A DNA stretch of 64,000 nt from Staphylococcus schleiferi (GCF_900458895.1 NZ_LR962863.1:620001-684000); one strand, 5' to 3'. Positions 18,591 through 27,152 are shown, counted from the stretch's first letter. A program made the numbers and translations. Notes: generated from the sequence alone by a model not told the origin.

Positions 18591-19526
18591 ATGTTACAAC
18601 GTATTGGCCAATTTGCATCTCGAACATTTTTATTTTGGATGTTACTGGCAAGTCTACTCGCATTTTTTGTTCCCAGCATTTTTATAGGTTTTGGAGGCAT
18701 CATTCCTTATTTATTAGGTGTTGTTATGTTAGGGATGGGATTGACCGTTAGTTTGGATGATTTTAAGCTCATTTTAAAAGAACCCATACCCGTGATTATC
18801 GGCGTATTTTTGCAATATACGATTATGCCATTTGCTGCATACGCCGTTGTAAAATGGTTTCATCTACCCGCTGATATCGCCATCGGTGTCTTACTCGTCG
18901 GCTGTTGTCCAGGCGGAACATCGAGCAATGTTGTCAGTTATCTCGCTAAAGGGAATGTGTCGTTATCCGTTACGATTACTTCAATCTCAACAATTTTAGC
19001 GGCTATTTTGACACCTGTTCTGATGTTTCTACTTGCTCGGGAATGGATGAATGTTTCATTACTTGCAATGTTTCTTTCAGTTGTAAAAGTTGTCTTATTT
19101 CCATTGCTTTTAGGTATTCTTATTCAAAAATATATGAAGCGTGTTGCACATGTAGGGACGGACATTTTACCTCTCATTTCTGTTGTTGCGATTTCTATTA
19201 TTTTAGGTGCGGTGGTCGCTTCTAGTAAAGCTTTGATTGTGGAAACAGGGATACTCATCTTTGTTGTCGTCATCTTACATAATGTGCTCGGTTATACAAT
19301 TGGTTATGCTTTAGCACATCTTTTTAAACTTAATTATAAAGATAAAAAGACAGTAGCAATCGAAGTCGGAATGCAAAATTCTGGATTAGCTGCCTCACTG
19401 GCAACGGTTCATTTTAATCCATTAGCTGCAGTACCAGGAGCGGTATTTAGTTTTATTCATTTAGTGACAGGCCCATTACTTGCACGTTATTGGGCGGCTA
19501 GAGCAAAGGAAGATTTGGAGTTATAA
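18591..19526 (+). CDS. Bile acid:sodium symporter (BASS) family transporter
   Basis: A membrane protein of about 311 residues with ten predicted helices. The sodium-site signature of the BASS/SBF family is clear: G-C-C-P-G-G-T-S-S-N near residue 107 and the helix-crossing E-V-G-M-Q-N-S-G-L-A near residue 259. Bacterial members carry organic anions such as pantoate, 2-keto acids or taurine conjugates, and the substrate here is open. A GTG at 18582 is in frame, but AAGGAG (18577-18582) overlaps it and is spaced for the ATG at 18591. Confidence 0.9.
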   Translation: MLQRIGQFASRTFLFWMLLASLLAFFVPSIFIGFGGIIPYLLGVVMLGMGLTVSLDDFKLILKEPIPVIIGVFLQYTIMPFAAYAVVKWFHLPADIAIGVLLVGCCPGGTSSNVVSYLAKGNVSLSVTITSISTILAAILTPVLMFLLAREWMNVSLLAMFLSVVKVVLFPLLLGILIQKYMKRVAHVGTDILPLISVVAISIILGAVVASSKALIVETGILIFVVVILHNVLGYTIGYALAHLFKLNYKDKKTVAIEVGMQNSGLAASLATVHFNPLAAVPGAVFSFIHLVTGPLLARYWAARAKEDLEL

Positions 19527-19703
19527 ATCAAGGAGAAGCACTTGTCTCAACCATAAGAAAGATGTCCAACAATTGAACGAATCAGAACAAAACTTTTTTA
19601 GCTTAGCAATAACTTTAGTAAAGCATATTTTACTTTTTTGTTAGGTTGTGCGAAAATATGATTTGAATATATCGAAAAGTAGGCTAGGAAAGGTTGTGAA
19701 ACG

Positions 19704-19979
19704 ATGGTCAAAGTCCTTCAAAATTATTTTATAACGCTCACTGTATTATTAATGATGTTGTTATTATCTGTTGGGTTTATTGCTCAGTTTCAAAATGGCT
19801 TCGTGTTGGTCTTATCAATGACAGTGACATTAACAGTGATCAATTTTGCGATTGAGTCATGGTTACTGAGAGCAGCTTTGCCACCAGCAAAAGTCCATTT
19901 GATTCAGTCTCTTGTGTTTCCTTTGTCCATCGTTATCATGGGAATCATTTCTTTTATCATTTTACCTGCCGTCTCTTAA
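19704..19979 (+). CDS. Small membrane protein (91 aa), unknown
   Basis: A short hydrophobic protein with three likely membrane helices, residues 9-30, 32-55 and 68-88, and a basic start. I recognise no family. AGGTTG ahead of the ATG is a weak ribosome site (19690-19695). The frame has normal codon use, and the protein ends just before a possible T-rich terminator near 19988-20008. It is the first of four very small membrane-protein genes in 19.7-21 kb. Confidence 0.6.
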   Translation: MVKVLQNYFITLTVLLMMLLLSVGFIAQFQNGFVLVLSMTVTLTVINFAIESWLLRAALPPAKVHLIQSLVFPLSIVIMGIISFIILPAVS

Positions 19980-20098
19980 GAAAATAAGGGCGGCTCGTTT
20001 TTTTAGTTAAACGGTATAGGCTAAGATACAATGGCATGGTAAGATAAAAACGCACATGGATATCGTGCTAAAACGATAGCGATACAGGAGTGTAAATT

Positions 20099-20290
20099 AT
20101 GAGTTTAGAGGCAATCTTGTTCTTTATAGTTGGACCACTCATTATTTTAGTAGGTAACTTGGTGCTTGCACCACGTTTTCAAAAACATATTCCGATACGT
20201 GTTCATGTACTTTCGGGCATTGTTGGTCTTATGATTTATGCGGTATTTGCCACTGTAATCTACTATTTCTTTTTACAAGGGAAAATTTAA
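20099..20290 (+). CDS. Small two-helix membrane protein (63 aa), unknown
   Basis: A hydrophobic protein with helices at about residues 5-25 and 36-58, separated by a short basic loop (R-F-Q-K-H-I-P-I-R). It is preceded by ACAGGAGTG with good spacing and followed by a strong terminator. No family is recognised. The clear ribosome site and terminator are the main reasons for accepting it as a gene. Confidence 0.65.
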   Translation: MSLEAILFFIVGPLIILVGNLVLAPRFQKHIPIRVHVLSGIVGLMIYAVFATVIYYFFLQGKI

Positions 20291-20335
20291 TAATGATTTT
20301 ATAACAATCTGAGTCAAATGGCTCAGTTATAAGTG

Positions 20336-20374
20336 AACCCGAGTCTTTCGTGATTTGACGAAAAGCTCGGGTTT
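20336..20374. terminator. Strong bidirectional terminator
   Basis: AACCCGAG pairs with CTCGGGTT and an inner helix TTTCGT/ACGAAA lies inside, with two-base bulges. A second hairpin (CTGAG/CTCAG near 20309-20326) lies just before it. It sits between convergent small membrane-protein genes. Confidence 0.8.
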
Positions 20375-20456
20375 AATAATATACGATGATATTAAAAGCA
20401 TTGTTGTTATCATTTTTTCTGTTTTGACGCGTTTCAAACAGTGTCCAACTGATGCA

Positions 20457-20639
20457 TTAAGTCAACAAAATGATAGCTGTAATAATTAATACTAATAGTA
20501 TAGCGTCCACACCAACCATTAATTGGTAACGTATATTTTGATTACCTTCTTTAGATGTTTTGTAAAGCATGTAAACATTTGGTACAAAGCTCAATAGCAA
20601 AATGCCAATAATAATAAATCCAATCGTTTGTGTCGACAT
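20457..20639 (-). CDS. Small two-helix membrane protein (60 aa), unknown
   Basis: Helices cover about residues 5-25 and 40-59, with a short polar loop K-T-S-K-E-G-N-Q between them. Its start lies one base after the stop of the 112-residue gene upstream, so the two are transcribed and probably translated together. No family is recognised. Confidence 0.65.
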   Translation of the reverse strand: MSTQTIGFIIIGILLLSFVPNVYMLYKTSKEGNQNIRYQLMVGVDAILLVLIITAIILLT

Positions 20640-20640
20640 C

Positions 20641-20979
20641 TCAATCTCTCCTTTTCATACGATAACGAATCCATCCAACCGCAATACCCAGTACAATACC
20701 TATCAAACAGCCAATGAGCGGCTGATTAAAAAGCATGCCTGCTAAGAGTCCAATAATGAGACCAATCAGTAAAGGAGGGCCAAAAAGTTGTTTTCGTTCA
20801 TCTGAACTTAAAATACTGAATGTCAAAATATATAAGACTGCAAATACGACAGCAACCATGATAGATTTAGTTGCTAATGCTACGGGCGAAATGCCATGTT
20901 GATTGACATTGATGACAAAGAAAAAAACACCTAAAAGTAAAGCGATAATCAGTCCTTTGATGATGCGTGCTTTGTCCAT
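20641..20979 (-). CDS. Membrane protein (112 aa), unknown
   Basis: Four probable helices (about residues 8-25, 35-55, 68-83 and 86-104), glycine-rich in the last two, and a basic C-terminal tail (Y-R-M-K-R-R). CAAGGAGTT precedes the ATG on the minus strand. It is the first gene of a two-gene operon with the 60-residue membrane protein. No domain is recognised; it may be an accessory membrane subunit, but this is speculation. Confidence 0.65.
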   Translation of the reverse strand: MDKARIIKGLIIALLLGVFFFVINVNQHGISPVALATKSIMVAVVFAVLYILTFSILSSDERKQLFGPPLLIGLIIGLLAGMLFNQPLIGCLIGIVLGIAVGWIRYRMKRRD

Positions 20980-21183
20980 AATCTAACTCCTTGTGCAATG
21001 AATTGATACCATTATAACACGAAAAGTTTTGAACGTCGGCTCGCTTGAAAGACATTCAGTTTTGTTCGAGTCAAGGTGAACGGCTCGCTTTTTAAGAGAT
21101 GAAACCAATATTAGTTTTGTGCTATACGACACGACTGAATCAAAATATTGAAATAAGTTTTGAGACTGAGTTTATAGCTGCCA

Positions 21184-22035
21184 TTATTCGATATTGTCAT
21201 TCACTTGTTGATTTTTAATCACTTTAAATTGACCATGATCATTTAAATAGGCATAGAAGAGTCCAATAATTAAACCACCGCCGATATAATTACCGATAAA
21301 GGCAGCAACTAAGTTTTTTAATACATGGAAAATATGAAATGCCTCTGTTTGATAAATAAAGCTAGCAACGAATAGACATGCATTATAAACAACGTGTTCG
21401 TAACCCATAAAAGCGAAAATCGTTACACCAAACATCATGACAAACATTTTAGCCATAACGTCTTCAATTTGCATTGCAATGACAAGTGAGATATTAATAA
21501 AAAAGTTGGCGAAAATAGCACGAACCAGTATGTTTTGAAAACTGTATTGAATGGATTTTACTTGAACCGTATGATTAAGCATTTCAAGCATTTCTACTGT
21601 CATGACATCTGTCAGTGAAATTAAGCCAAATAACACAATCGCTCCTAAAATATTTCCTAGGAAACAAAGGAAAAAGATTTTTAACACACGCGAAGGTCGA
21701 ATAAGATGGTAATAGAGTCCAACTGTAAAATACATAAAATTACTCGTTAATAATTCTGAATTTGTAAATAGAATTAAAACAAGGGCGAAGCTAAAGGTAA
21801 TGGCACCTGCCATATTGACCACACCAGGTGCGACATCAGGTGTAAAAGTTGTTTTTACCATTAAAACGAATACTGCAATAATGCTAATAATAAATCCTGC
21901 CATCATGGCTCTTAATAAATAGCGCCTCAGATAAAAGCTTTGTAAAATATCTTTCTTTTGAATCGTGTCAATGATGTTTGATACCCACTTGCGACCGTAG
22001 AAGATTGTATCCCATTTTATGTTTGTTTCTTTCAT
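21184..22035 (-). CDS. Formate/nitrite transporter (FNT) family channel
   Basis: A 283-residue protein of the FocA/NirC family, pentameric channels moving formate, nitrite or related monovalent anions. Six main helices are visible, with the family segments A-M-M-A-G-F-I-I-S near residue 44, the E-L-L-T-S-N region near residue 94 and the F-M-G-Y-E-H-V-V-Y-N loop near residue 210, whose conserved histidine and asparagine lie in the pore. Two Rex-like operators lie upstream, which suggests expression when NADH rises, as under oxygen limitation. The window also encodes formate dehydrogenase and FdhD, so formate is a plausible substrate; nitrite is the alternative. Confidence 0.9.
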   Translation of the reverse strand: MKETNIKWDTIFYGRKWVSNIIDTIQKKDILQSFYLRRYLLRAMMAGFIISIIAVFVLMVKTTFTPDVAPGVVNMAGAITFSFALVLILFTNSELLTSNFMYFTVGLYYHLIRPSRVLKIFFLCFLGNILGAIVLFGLISLTDVMTVEMLEMLNHTVQVKSIQYSFQNILVRAIFANFFINISLVIAMQIEDVMAKMFVMMFGVTIFAFMGYEHVVYNACLFVASFIYQTEAFHIFHVLKNLVAAFIGNYIGGGLIIGLFYAYLNDHGQFKVIKNQQVNDNIE

Positions 22036-22092
22036 GTGTTAGAAATTCCTTTCTTCAATTTTCTACCATAGTATAAACATTTCATAACAAAA

Positions 22093-22108
22093 TGTGAATA
22101 CATTCACA
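22093..22108. promoter_or_regulatory. Rex operator upstream of the FNT gene
   Basis: TGTGAATACATTCACA is a perfect inverted repeat, and with flanks (A-TGTGAATACATTCACA-A) agrees with the staphylococcal Rex consensus TTGTGAAWWWWTTCACAA at nearly every position. Rex is the NADH-sensing repressor of fermentative genes and is reported to control an FNT gene in S. aureus. It lies 58 bases before the start codon. Confidence 0.8.
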
Positions 22109-22116
22109 ATAAGGGG

Positions 22117-22136
22117 TTGTGTCAATATTTCAACAA
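22117..22136. promoter_or_regulatory. Second, degenerate Rex-like site
   Basis: TTGTGTCAATATTTCAACAA keeps the TTGT...ACAA ends and AT-rich centre of a Rex site but has a spaced, imperfect inner repeat. It lies nine bases beyond the first site and could support cooperative binding. Confidence 0.4.
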
Positions 22137-22354
22137 CTTTTGGCAATCCAAAAAGATGTGAACATATATGTTTAGAAATTGAGTTATATTTCAAACTTCA
22201 ATTTGTTGCAATTTTTTTAAAGTATTATATTTCTTTAAAACAAAGATAAATAGGGTGATAATTTTTTCTCCACAGCAATCTCAATTGTAGTATAATAGCG
22301 ACATGCACGGTGCAACATCATTTTATAAGTAGGGGTTAAAAGGAGATGGAAGCA

Positions 22355-23743
22355 ATGGAAGAAAACCAGTTACACAGAGGTCTGAGTTCACGACAGATTC
22401 AAATGATTGCGCTAGGTGGTACAATTGGCGTCGGATTATTTATGGGCGCTTCGAGCACAATTGCTTGGACGGGGCCATCTGTTATTTTTGCATATTTACT
22501 TGCGGGATTATTTTTGTTTTTAATTATGCGTGCAATGGGTGAGATGGTCTATTTAGATCCATCTACCGGATCATTTGCGAATTATGCAACAGATTACATC
22601 CATCCAGTTGCAGGTTATGTCACTGCATGGGCGAATATCTTTCAATGGATAGTAGTAGGTATGTCTGAAGTAATTGCAGTCGGTGAATATATGAAGTTTT
22701 GGTGGCCAGAATTGCCATCATGGATTCCAGGTATTATTGTAATTGTTATTTTAACTGTAGCGAATGCCGTATCTGTAAAAGCATTTGGTGAGTTTGAATT
22801 TTGGTTTGCGATGATTAAAATCGTCACAATTATATTAATGATTATTGCCGGATTTGGATTGATTTTCTTCGGATTAGGGAACGGAGGACATCCAATCGGT
22901 TTAAGTAATTTAACTGCACACGGTGGCTTTATGCCAAATGGTTGGTTAGGTTTCTTCTTTGCTTTATCAATTGTTATCGGTTCTTATCAAGGGGTTGAAT
23001 TAATCGGTATTACAGCAGGAGAAACGAAAGATCCACAAAAGAATATTAAAAAGGCTGTCAACGGCGTCATTTGGCGTATTTTAATTTTCTATATCGGTGC
23101 TATTTTTGTGATTGTCACTGTGTATCCTTGGGACGAGTTACATGATATTGGTAGTCCATTTGTCGCAACATTTGCAAAAGTTGGGATTACCATTGCAGCA
23201 GGGTTAATCAACTTTGTCGTTATTACAGCTGCGATGTCAGGATGTAATTCAGGTATTTTTAGCTCAAGCCGAATGATTTTTACACTTGCACAACATCGAC
23301 AACTACCAGCGATTTTTACAAAAGTTATGAGAAATGGTGTGCCTTTCTATACGGTATTAGCCGTGTCTACAGGGATACTCATTGGTGTCATTTTAAATGT
23401 TGTATTACCTATGATTATTAAAGGATCAGAGGGTATTTTTGTATATGTTTACAGTGCTTCAATTTTACCAGGTATGATTCCATGGTTTATGATTTTATTG
23501 AGTCATATACAATTTAGAAAGAAATATCCGGAAAAAATCGAAAATCATCCTTTTAAAATGCCATTTGCGCCTGTAAGTAACTATTTAACAATCGCATTCT
23601 TATTAATGGTATTAGTAGGTATGGTAATTAATGATGAAACACGTGTATCTGTGATTATCGGTTTCTTATTCTTAGGATTTATGGCTGTATTTTTCTTTTT
23701 ACGCGGTTATCATAAACGTGATAAAGAAGAATTGAAATTGTAA
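22355..23743 (+). CDS. APC-superfamily amino acid permease
   Basis: A cytoplasmic-membrane amino acid/proton symporter with twelve helices and about 462 residues. The amino acid transporter family opening is clear: L-S-S-R-Q-I-Q-M-I-A-L-G-G-T-I-G-V-G-L-F near residue 10, then P-S-V-I-F-A-Y and R-A-M-G-E-M. It belongs to the group containing D-serine/D-alanine/glycine, proline and asparagine permeases; the substrate cannot be fixed. An ATG at 22346 directly abuts the ribosome site AAAAGGAG, so the start nine bases later at 22355 is preferred. A double hairpin follows at 23780-23846. Confidence 0.9.
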   Translation: MEENQLHRGLSSRQIQMIALGGTIGVGLFMGASSTIAWTGPSVIFAYLLAGLFLFLIMRAMGEMVYLDPSTGSFANYATDYIHPVAGYVTAWANIFQWIVVGMSEVIAVGEYMKFWWPELPSWIPGIIVIVILTVANAVSVKAFGEFEFWFAMIKIVTIILMIIAGFGLIFFGLGNGGHPIGLSNLTAHGGFMPNGWLGFFFALSIVIGSYQGVELIGITAGETKDPQKNIKKAVNGVIWRILIFYIGAIFVIVTVYPWDELHDIGSPFVATFAKVGITIAAGLINFVVITAAMSGCNSGIFSSSRMIFTLAQHRQLPAIFTKVMRNGVPFYTVLAVSTGILIGVILNVVLPMIIKGSEGIFVYVYSASILPGMIPWFMILLSHIQFRKKYPEKIENHPFKMPFAPVSNYLTIAFLLMVLVGMVINDETRVSVIIGFLFLGFMAVFFFLRGYHKRDKEELKL

Positions 23744-23779
23744 GAGTGAGACAAAATCGGTATAAAAAATCAAATATTC

Positions 23780-23846
23780 AACTCGGTATCAATACTGAGT
23801 TCTTGTTTAGAAGTGAGGTCCTTTGAAGAGGTCTCGCTTCTTTTTG
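23780..23846 (+). terminator. Tandem hairpin terminator after the permease
   Basis: A first hairpin has arms AACTCGGTAT and ATACTGAGTT (23780-23802). A second has AGAAGTGAG and CTCGCTTCT (23809-23841) followed by TTTTT. Confidence 0.75.
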
Positions 23847-23854
23847 TAATGGGG

Positions 23855-24208
23855 TTAGTAATCACAATGTGAAATATTAAAATGGGCTGCAGCTTGATTA
23901 ATCACGTGAAGGTACCCGTTATTTACGCGTCTTTGACTGCCAAAATCGATGAGAACGAGTGGATTATGGTAGAGATTGTGTAAACATGCATAATATATCT
24001 CATAACTATATGTTGTCGGTAAGATAATATCATCAGGATGAGGGAGGCTTTCAAATAAGCGTGTCACTTTATTTTGAAGTGTTGTTAACAAGACGTTGGC
24101 TTCGTCTGGATCTTTTTGATAGATAAGATCAAAATTTAAAACTATTTTTTGCAAGGCTACAAGATTTTTGAACGCTTGCATACTATTGGGTATATCCCTT
24201 TGAATCAT
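23855..24208 (-). CDS. Hypothetical protein (about 117 aa)
   Basis: A soluble protein not assigned to any family. An in-frame ATG at 24247 would give 130 residues, but AAAGGAAGG is spaced for the ATG at 24208 (M-I-Q-R-D-I-P). The first 65 residues look helical (K-N-L-V-A-L-Q-K-I-V-L-N-F-D); the remainder is rich in His, Tyr and Asn. It is convergent with the permease gene and divergent from a CPBP protease gene. No function is proposed. Confidence 0.6.
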   Translation of the reverse strand: MIQRDIPNSMQAFKNLVALQKIVLNFDLIYQKDPDEANVLLTTLQNKVTRLFESLPHPDDIILPTTYSYEIYYACLHNLYHNPLVLIDFGSQRRVNNGYLHVINQAAAHFNISHCDY

Positions 24209-24352
24209 AGTTGCCTTCCTTTCATTAAATATTATATAGTATAACATGATGCTAATAATTTTATATGGCTTTTATAAAAATGTAATTTTAAAAATGGAAT
24301 TGTCATATGAGTAAAGCAAAAATTTAAATGATTGCGGTAGAAAGGATTCAAA

Positions 24353-25069
24353 ATGTCAAAATATAGTTGGAAAGCCATCGCATGGCGAGACTTATGGTTA
24401 ATCCCTATTTTATTTGTGACAACACTCTTTTTTGGGTTTACAGTTTCATTGGCGATAATGTTGCTTTTTGGAATAAATAAAGATGAATTTTTCAATGATA
24501 TTTATATAGATGTATCGGAAGTAATTTCTTCAATACTTGCATATCTTACAGTGATAATGAGTTTTTATTTATTACATCGAAAAGAGATGAAACAGCGATT
24601 CAGAAGAAGTGTTCAAGGCGTCAAACAGTACGGATTATGGATAGTGGGGACATATATTGTAACTTTGATATTATTATACGGCTACAATTATGTATTTCAT
24701 TTTATACCCGAACGTTATCAATATGATACGACACAAAATGAACTAGCATTAGATGCATTAATGGATATTCCAGCACTTCTGCCCTTTAACTTTTTATTGA
24801 TTGTAATAATAGGCCCTATTCTTGAAGAAATATTCTTTAGACATCTTTTAATTGGTGAGTTAGGTAAGAAGCTTAATTTTAATGTGATGGCGGTTGTTTC
24901 AGTAATTCTATTTGCAGCAATTCACGTGACTGGTGCAGCTTCTCCTTTTGAAATCGTGGATTACCTTATTATTTCAATCCCGCTTGTCTTTTTATATATG
25001 AAGAGTGGTCGTAATTTAGGTGTCTCTATTGCATTTCACATGTTAAACAATTTGATTAGCTTTTTCTAA
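24353..25069 (+). CDS. CPBP-family intramembrane metalloprotease
   Basis: A 238-residue membrane protein with about seven helices. Type II CAAX-protease motifs are present: E-E-I-F-F-R-H (EExxxR) near residue 158, F-A-A-I-H near residue 188 and a final H-M-L-N-N (HxxxN) near residue 230. It is therefore a likely active intramembrane peptidase of the Abi/bacteriocin-immunity type, unlike LyrA in this window. AAAGGATTC precedes the ATG. It stands alone, and its substrate is unknown. Confidence 0.85.
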   Translation: MSKYSWKAIAWRDLWLIPILFVTTLFFGFTVSLAIMLLFGINKDEFFNDIYIDVSEVISSILAYLTVIMSFYLLHRKEMKQRFRRSVQGVKQYGLWIVGTYIVTLILLYGYNYVFHFIPERYQYDTTQNELALDALMDIPALLPFNFLLIVIIGPILEEIFFRHLLIGELGKKLNFNVMAVVSVILFAAIHVTGAASPFEIVDYLIISIPLVFLYMKSGRNLGVSIAFHMLNNLISFF

Positions 25070-25109
25070 TAGAGACAGCTTCATTGTACATTGTTATTCG
25101 TAAATGAAG

Positions 25110-25146
25110 GGTATACATTGAGTCATGTTATGTCTCAATGTATACC
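25110..25146. repeat. Perfect 13-base inverted repeat
   Basis: GGTATACATTGAG and CTCAATGTATACC flank an 11-base loop about 40 bases after the CPBP gene. No T-run follows, so it is either a factor-assisted terminator, an mRNA stabiliser or a DNA site. Confidence 0.65.
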
Positions 25147-25204
25147 AGTTATCGCCGACACACAAAAGTGAAATTCTAATATGACGACATCTTGTAAATT
25201 TATA

Positions 25205-25241
25205 AAAAACCAATGCTTCCAGTTAAGAAACATTGGTTTTT
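25205..25241 (-). terminator. Terminator of the WYL regulator gene
   Basis: AAAAACCAATG and CATTGGTTTTT form an eleven-pair stem that reaches into the stop codon region of the reverse gene; a T-rich tract follows on the minus strand. Confidence 0.75.
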
Positions 25242-25941
25242 ATTGTACGTTGTTTTTATTTAAATATTGATCATAATTTTTGAGTGTAATATCGTTTGTT
25301 TTAATCGATTTATGGAATGAATAAGAAATATCTTCAATCGTTGATAAATCAATATAACGTGTGTAGCCACCACCAATTTGATACACTACAGCTTGCCAGC
25401 GATGGCGTTGTGCGATTAAACCAATAAAGATGACATTTTCAAAATGATGTTGGCCATTTGTGTCGACTTTATAATCGACTCCCATCACTTTACGCTCTTG
25501 ACAATAAATTAAAATGTCATCAAAGTGGGGCGGATTTTTATCTATTGGAGGGGCTTCATATAAAATATATTCATCAAGTTGGCGTAATGAACGTCGAATT
25601 GTTGTATTAGGTTGACGTAAAATCTTTTGGATGAGTGCTGATGTTTCTTTTGAATAAGGTAACATAGATTGTGACTGGCTTTCTCTTAAAATCATATAAA
25701 GCGCATGAAGTTCATGATCATTAATTTCTAACTGATGCTGTTGTTGTTTAGATTGTAATTGGTAGCCGCCGTGTTTACCTGCACGTGCTAAAATTTGAAC
25801 TCCATTTTTTTCAAGTTCATGCATATCACGTAGAATCGTACGTTTCGAAACATTTAATGCTTGTGCGAGTTCTTGTGCAGTCATGTGTTGCTGTTGTTGT
25901 ATTAATGCTATTAGTTTATTTTGTCGTGTTTCTTTATTCAT
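25240..25941 (-). CDS. DeoR/YafY-type HTH regulator with WYL-like domain
   Basis: The 233-residue protein has an HTH_11 winged helix at residues 5-60 (M-T-A-Q-E-L-A-Q-A-L-N-V-S-K-R-T-I-L-R-D), a linker, and from about residue 145 a WYL-like ligand-sensing region (C-Q-E-R-K-V-M-G-V-D-Y-K ... R-H-R-W-Q-A-V-V-Y). It is probably a ligand-responsive repressor or activator. It lies upstream of the RsaI sRNA and is transcribed away from it, sharing the intergenic space. A regulatory link to RsaI is not implied by the sequence. GGAGTGATTTTT precedes the ATG. Confidence 0.82.
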   Translation of the reverse strand: MNKETRQNKLIALIQQQQHMTAQELAQALNVSKRTILRDMHELEKNGVQILARAGKHGGYQLQSKQQQHQLEINDHELHALYMILRESQSQSMLPYSKETSALIQKILRQPNTTIRRSLRQLDEYILYEAPPIDKNPPHFDDILIYCQERKVMGVDYKVDTNGQHHFENVIFIGLIAQRHRWQAVVYQIGGGYTRYIDLSTIEDISYSFHKSIKTNDITLKNYDQYLNKNNVQ

Positions 25942-26076
25942 AAAAAATCACTCCAATCAACTCACCATAGTTATTAATATTATATCATAATTATAAGATA
26001 AATATAGCGCAACGTATATTTTGTGCAATACGACTACAAAAGTGATATTTGTAAATAAAAATAATAAAAAACTTGT

Positions 26077-26090
26077 AGAAAACGCTTACA
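26077..26090 (+). promoter_or_regulatory. cre site overlapping the RsaI promoter
   Basis: AGAAAACGCTTACA matches all 14 positions of WGWAARCGYTWWCA. It overlaps the -35 element of the sRNA promoter, a position for direct repression by CcpA. Confidence 0.85.
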
Positions 26091-26114
26091 TTTTATTGGT
26101 GGATATGTTATATT
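26086..26114 (+). promoter_or_regulatory. Promoter of the RsaI sRNA
   Basis: A -35 element TTACAT (26086-26091) and a -10 element TATATT (26109-26114) are separated by 17 bases. The start of transcription is expected near 26121. Confidence 0.7.
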
Positions 26115-26120
26115 GTAATT

Positions 26121-26285
26121 AGCTACAGGGGGATGGTACACAGCATATTCAAAAAGGGGTAGCTATCGTGATTGATAGTAAAGTTTGAAAATGATAGGTT
26201 GTACTTATTCTAGTTTAACATCTTCAATATTTATTACTTACTTTCCTTTCTATGCCGGTTGGTTAAATCCAACCGGTTTTCTTTT
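26121..26285 (+). ncRNA. rsaI: RsaI (RsaOG) small regulatory RNA
   Basis: A free-standing transcription unit with no coding frame. It has a CcpA-controlled promoter, G-rich single-stranded candidates (GGGGGATGG near 26126 and AAAAAGGGGTAG near 26153), a small hairpin CTATC/GATAG and a strong terminator CCGGTTGG/CCAACCGG followed by T residues (26255-26285). The neighbour downstream is suhB then lcpC. In S. aureus, RsaI/RsaOG occupies this place, is repressed by CcpA when glucose is present, and acts through G-rich motifs on sugar-uptake and other mRNAs. The length estimate, about 165 bases, is somewhat over the S. aureus RNA (about 144), so the 5' end may lie later. Confidence 0.82.
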
Positions 26286-26354
26286 CGTATTTAACTGTTT
26301 CATTAAAGCGACTTTATGTATAATGAAGATGACTTTGAAAAGGAGTGATTCATC

Positions 26355-27152
26355 ATGTCGACGATAAAGACATTGCGAGAAATAGATCAGCAAGTACAGA
26401 GATGGATTTCTGAAATGCGGCGTGAACTTCCACAACTGATACAACATATGAAAACGGATACGAAATCCAACCGTTTTGATTTAGTGACGAATGTAGATCG
26501 CACAATCGAATCACGTTTCGAACAGTTTTTGAAATCTCAATTTCCGAATCATCAATTATATGGCGAAGAAGCCCACCATCAAACTGAACAATTAAAAGAA
26601 GGGCATACGTGGTTGATTGACCCTATTGATGGAACGGCCAACTTAGTCAAGCAACAAGATGATTTTTGTATGATTATAGGTTATTTTGTCGACGGTATAC
26701 CACAATTATCTTATATATATGATTACCCTAGGGAAAAGCTGTATCGCGCTATCAAAGGGGAGGGTGCCTATTTAAATGAAGAAAAAATTGAGCCACCTAC
26801 GTCGATGGCTATCGAAGACACAATCCTTTCATTTAATAACAAAGTTTTAAATGAACCCACGATTCAGCGACTATTAAATGAATCATTTGGCTATCGTCTT
26901 ATTGGTTCTTGTGGTTTAGATTCAGCCCGAGTCATAATGGGACAATTCGGTGCTCACATACATACGAATGCCAAACCTTGGGATATTGGTGCACAGTTTT
27001 TATTTGCTGAAGTGTTAGGACTGAAAATGACAGATTTTAATCGTCAGCCGATTGATTTTACAACAGGTGGTCAATATATTATTAGTAATCCTGGATGCTA
27101 CGATGCGGTTTTAAATATTTTGAATAGTGACGGCGGTTACAAAAAATCATAG
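26355..27152 (+). CDS. suhB: Inositol monophosphatase family protein
   Basis: A Mg-dependent phosphatase of the IMPase/SuhB superfamily, 265 residues. Metal ligands are visible: E71 and E72 in G-E-E-A, the W-L-I-D-P-I-D-G-T block with D89 and D92, and K-P-W-D-I-G-A near residue 207. The physiological substrate may be inositol phosphate, another sugar phosphate or a nucleotide derivative. AAAGGAG at 26338-26344 precedes the ATG. It starts 70 bases after the RsaI terminator, so it has its own promoter or depends on read-through. Confidence 0.9.
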   Translation: MSTIKTLREIDQQVQRWISEMRRELPQLIQHMKTDTKSNRFDLVTNVDRTIESRFEQFLKSQFPNHQLYGEEAHHQTEQLKEGHTWLIDPIDGTANLVKQQDDFCMIIGYFVDGIPQLSYIYDYPREKLYRAIKGEGAYLNEEKIEPPTSMAIEDTILSFNNKVLNEPTIQRLLNESFGYRLIGSCGLDSARVIMGQFGAHIHTNAKPWDIGAQFLFAEVLGLKMTDFNRQPIDFTTGGQYIISNPGCYDAVLNILNSDGGYKKS

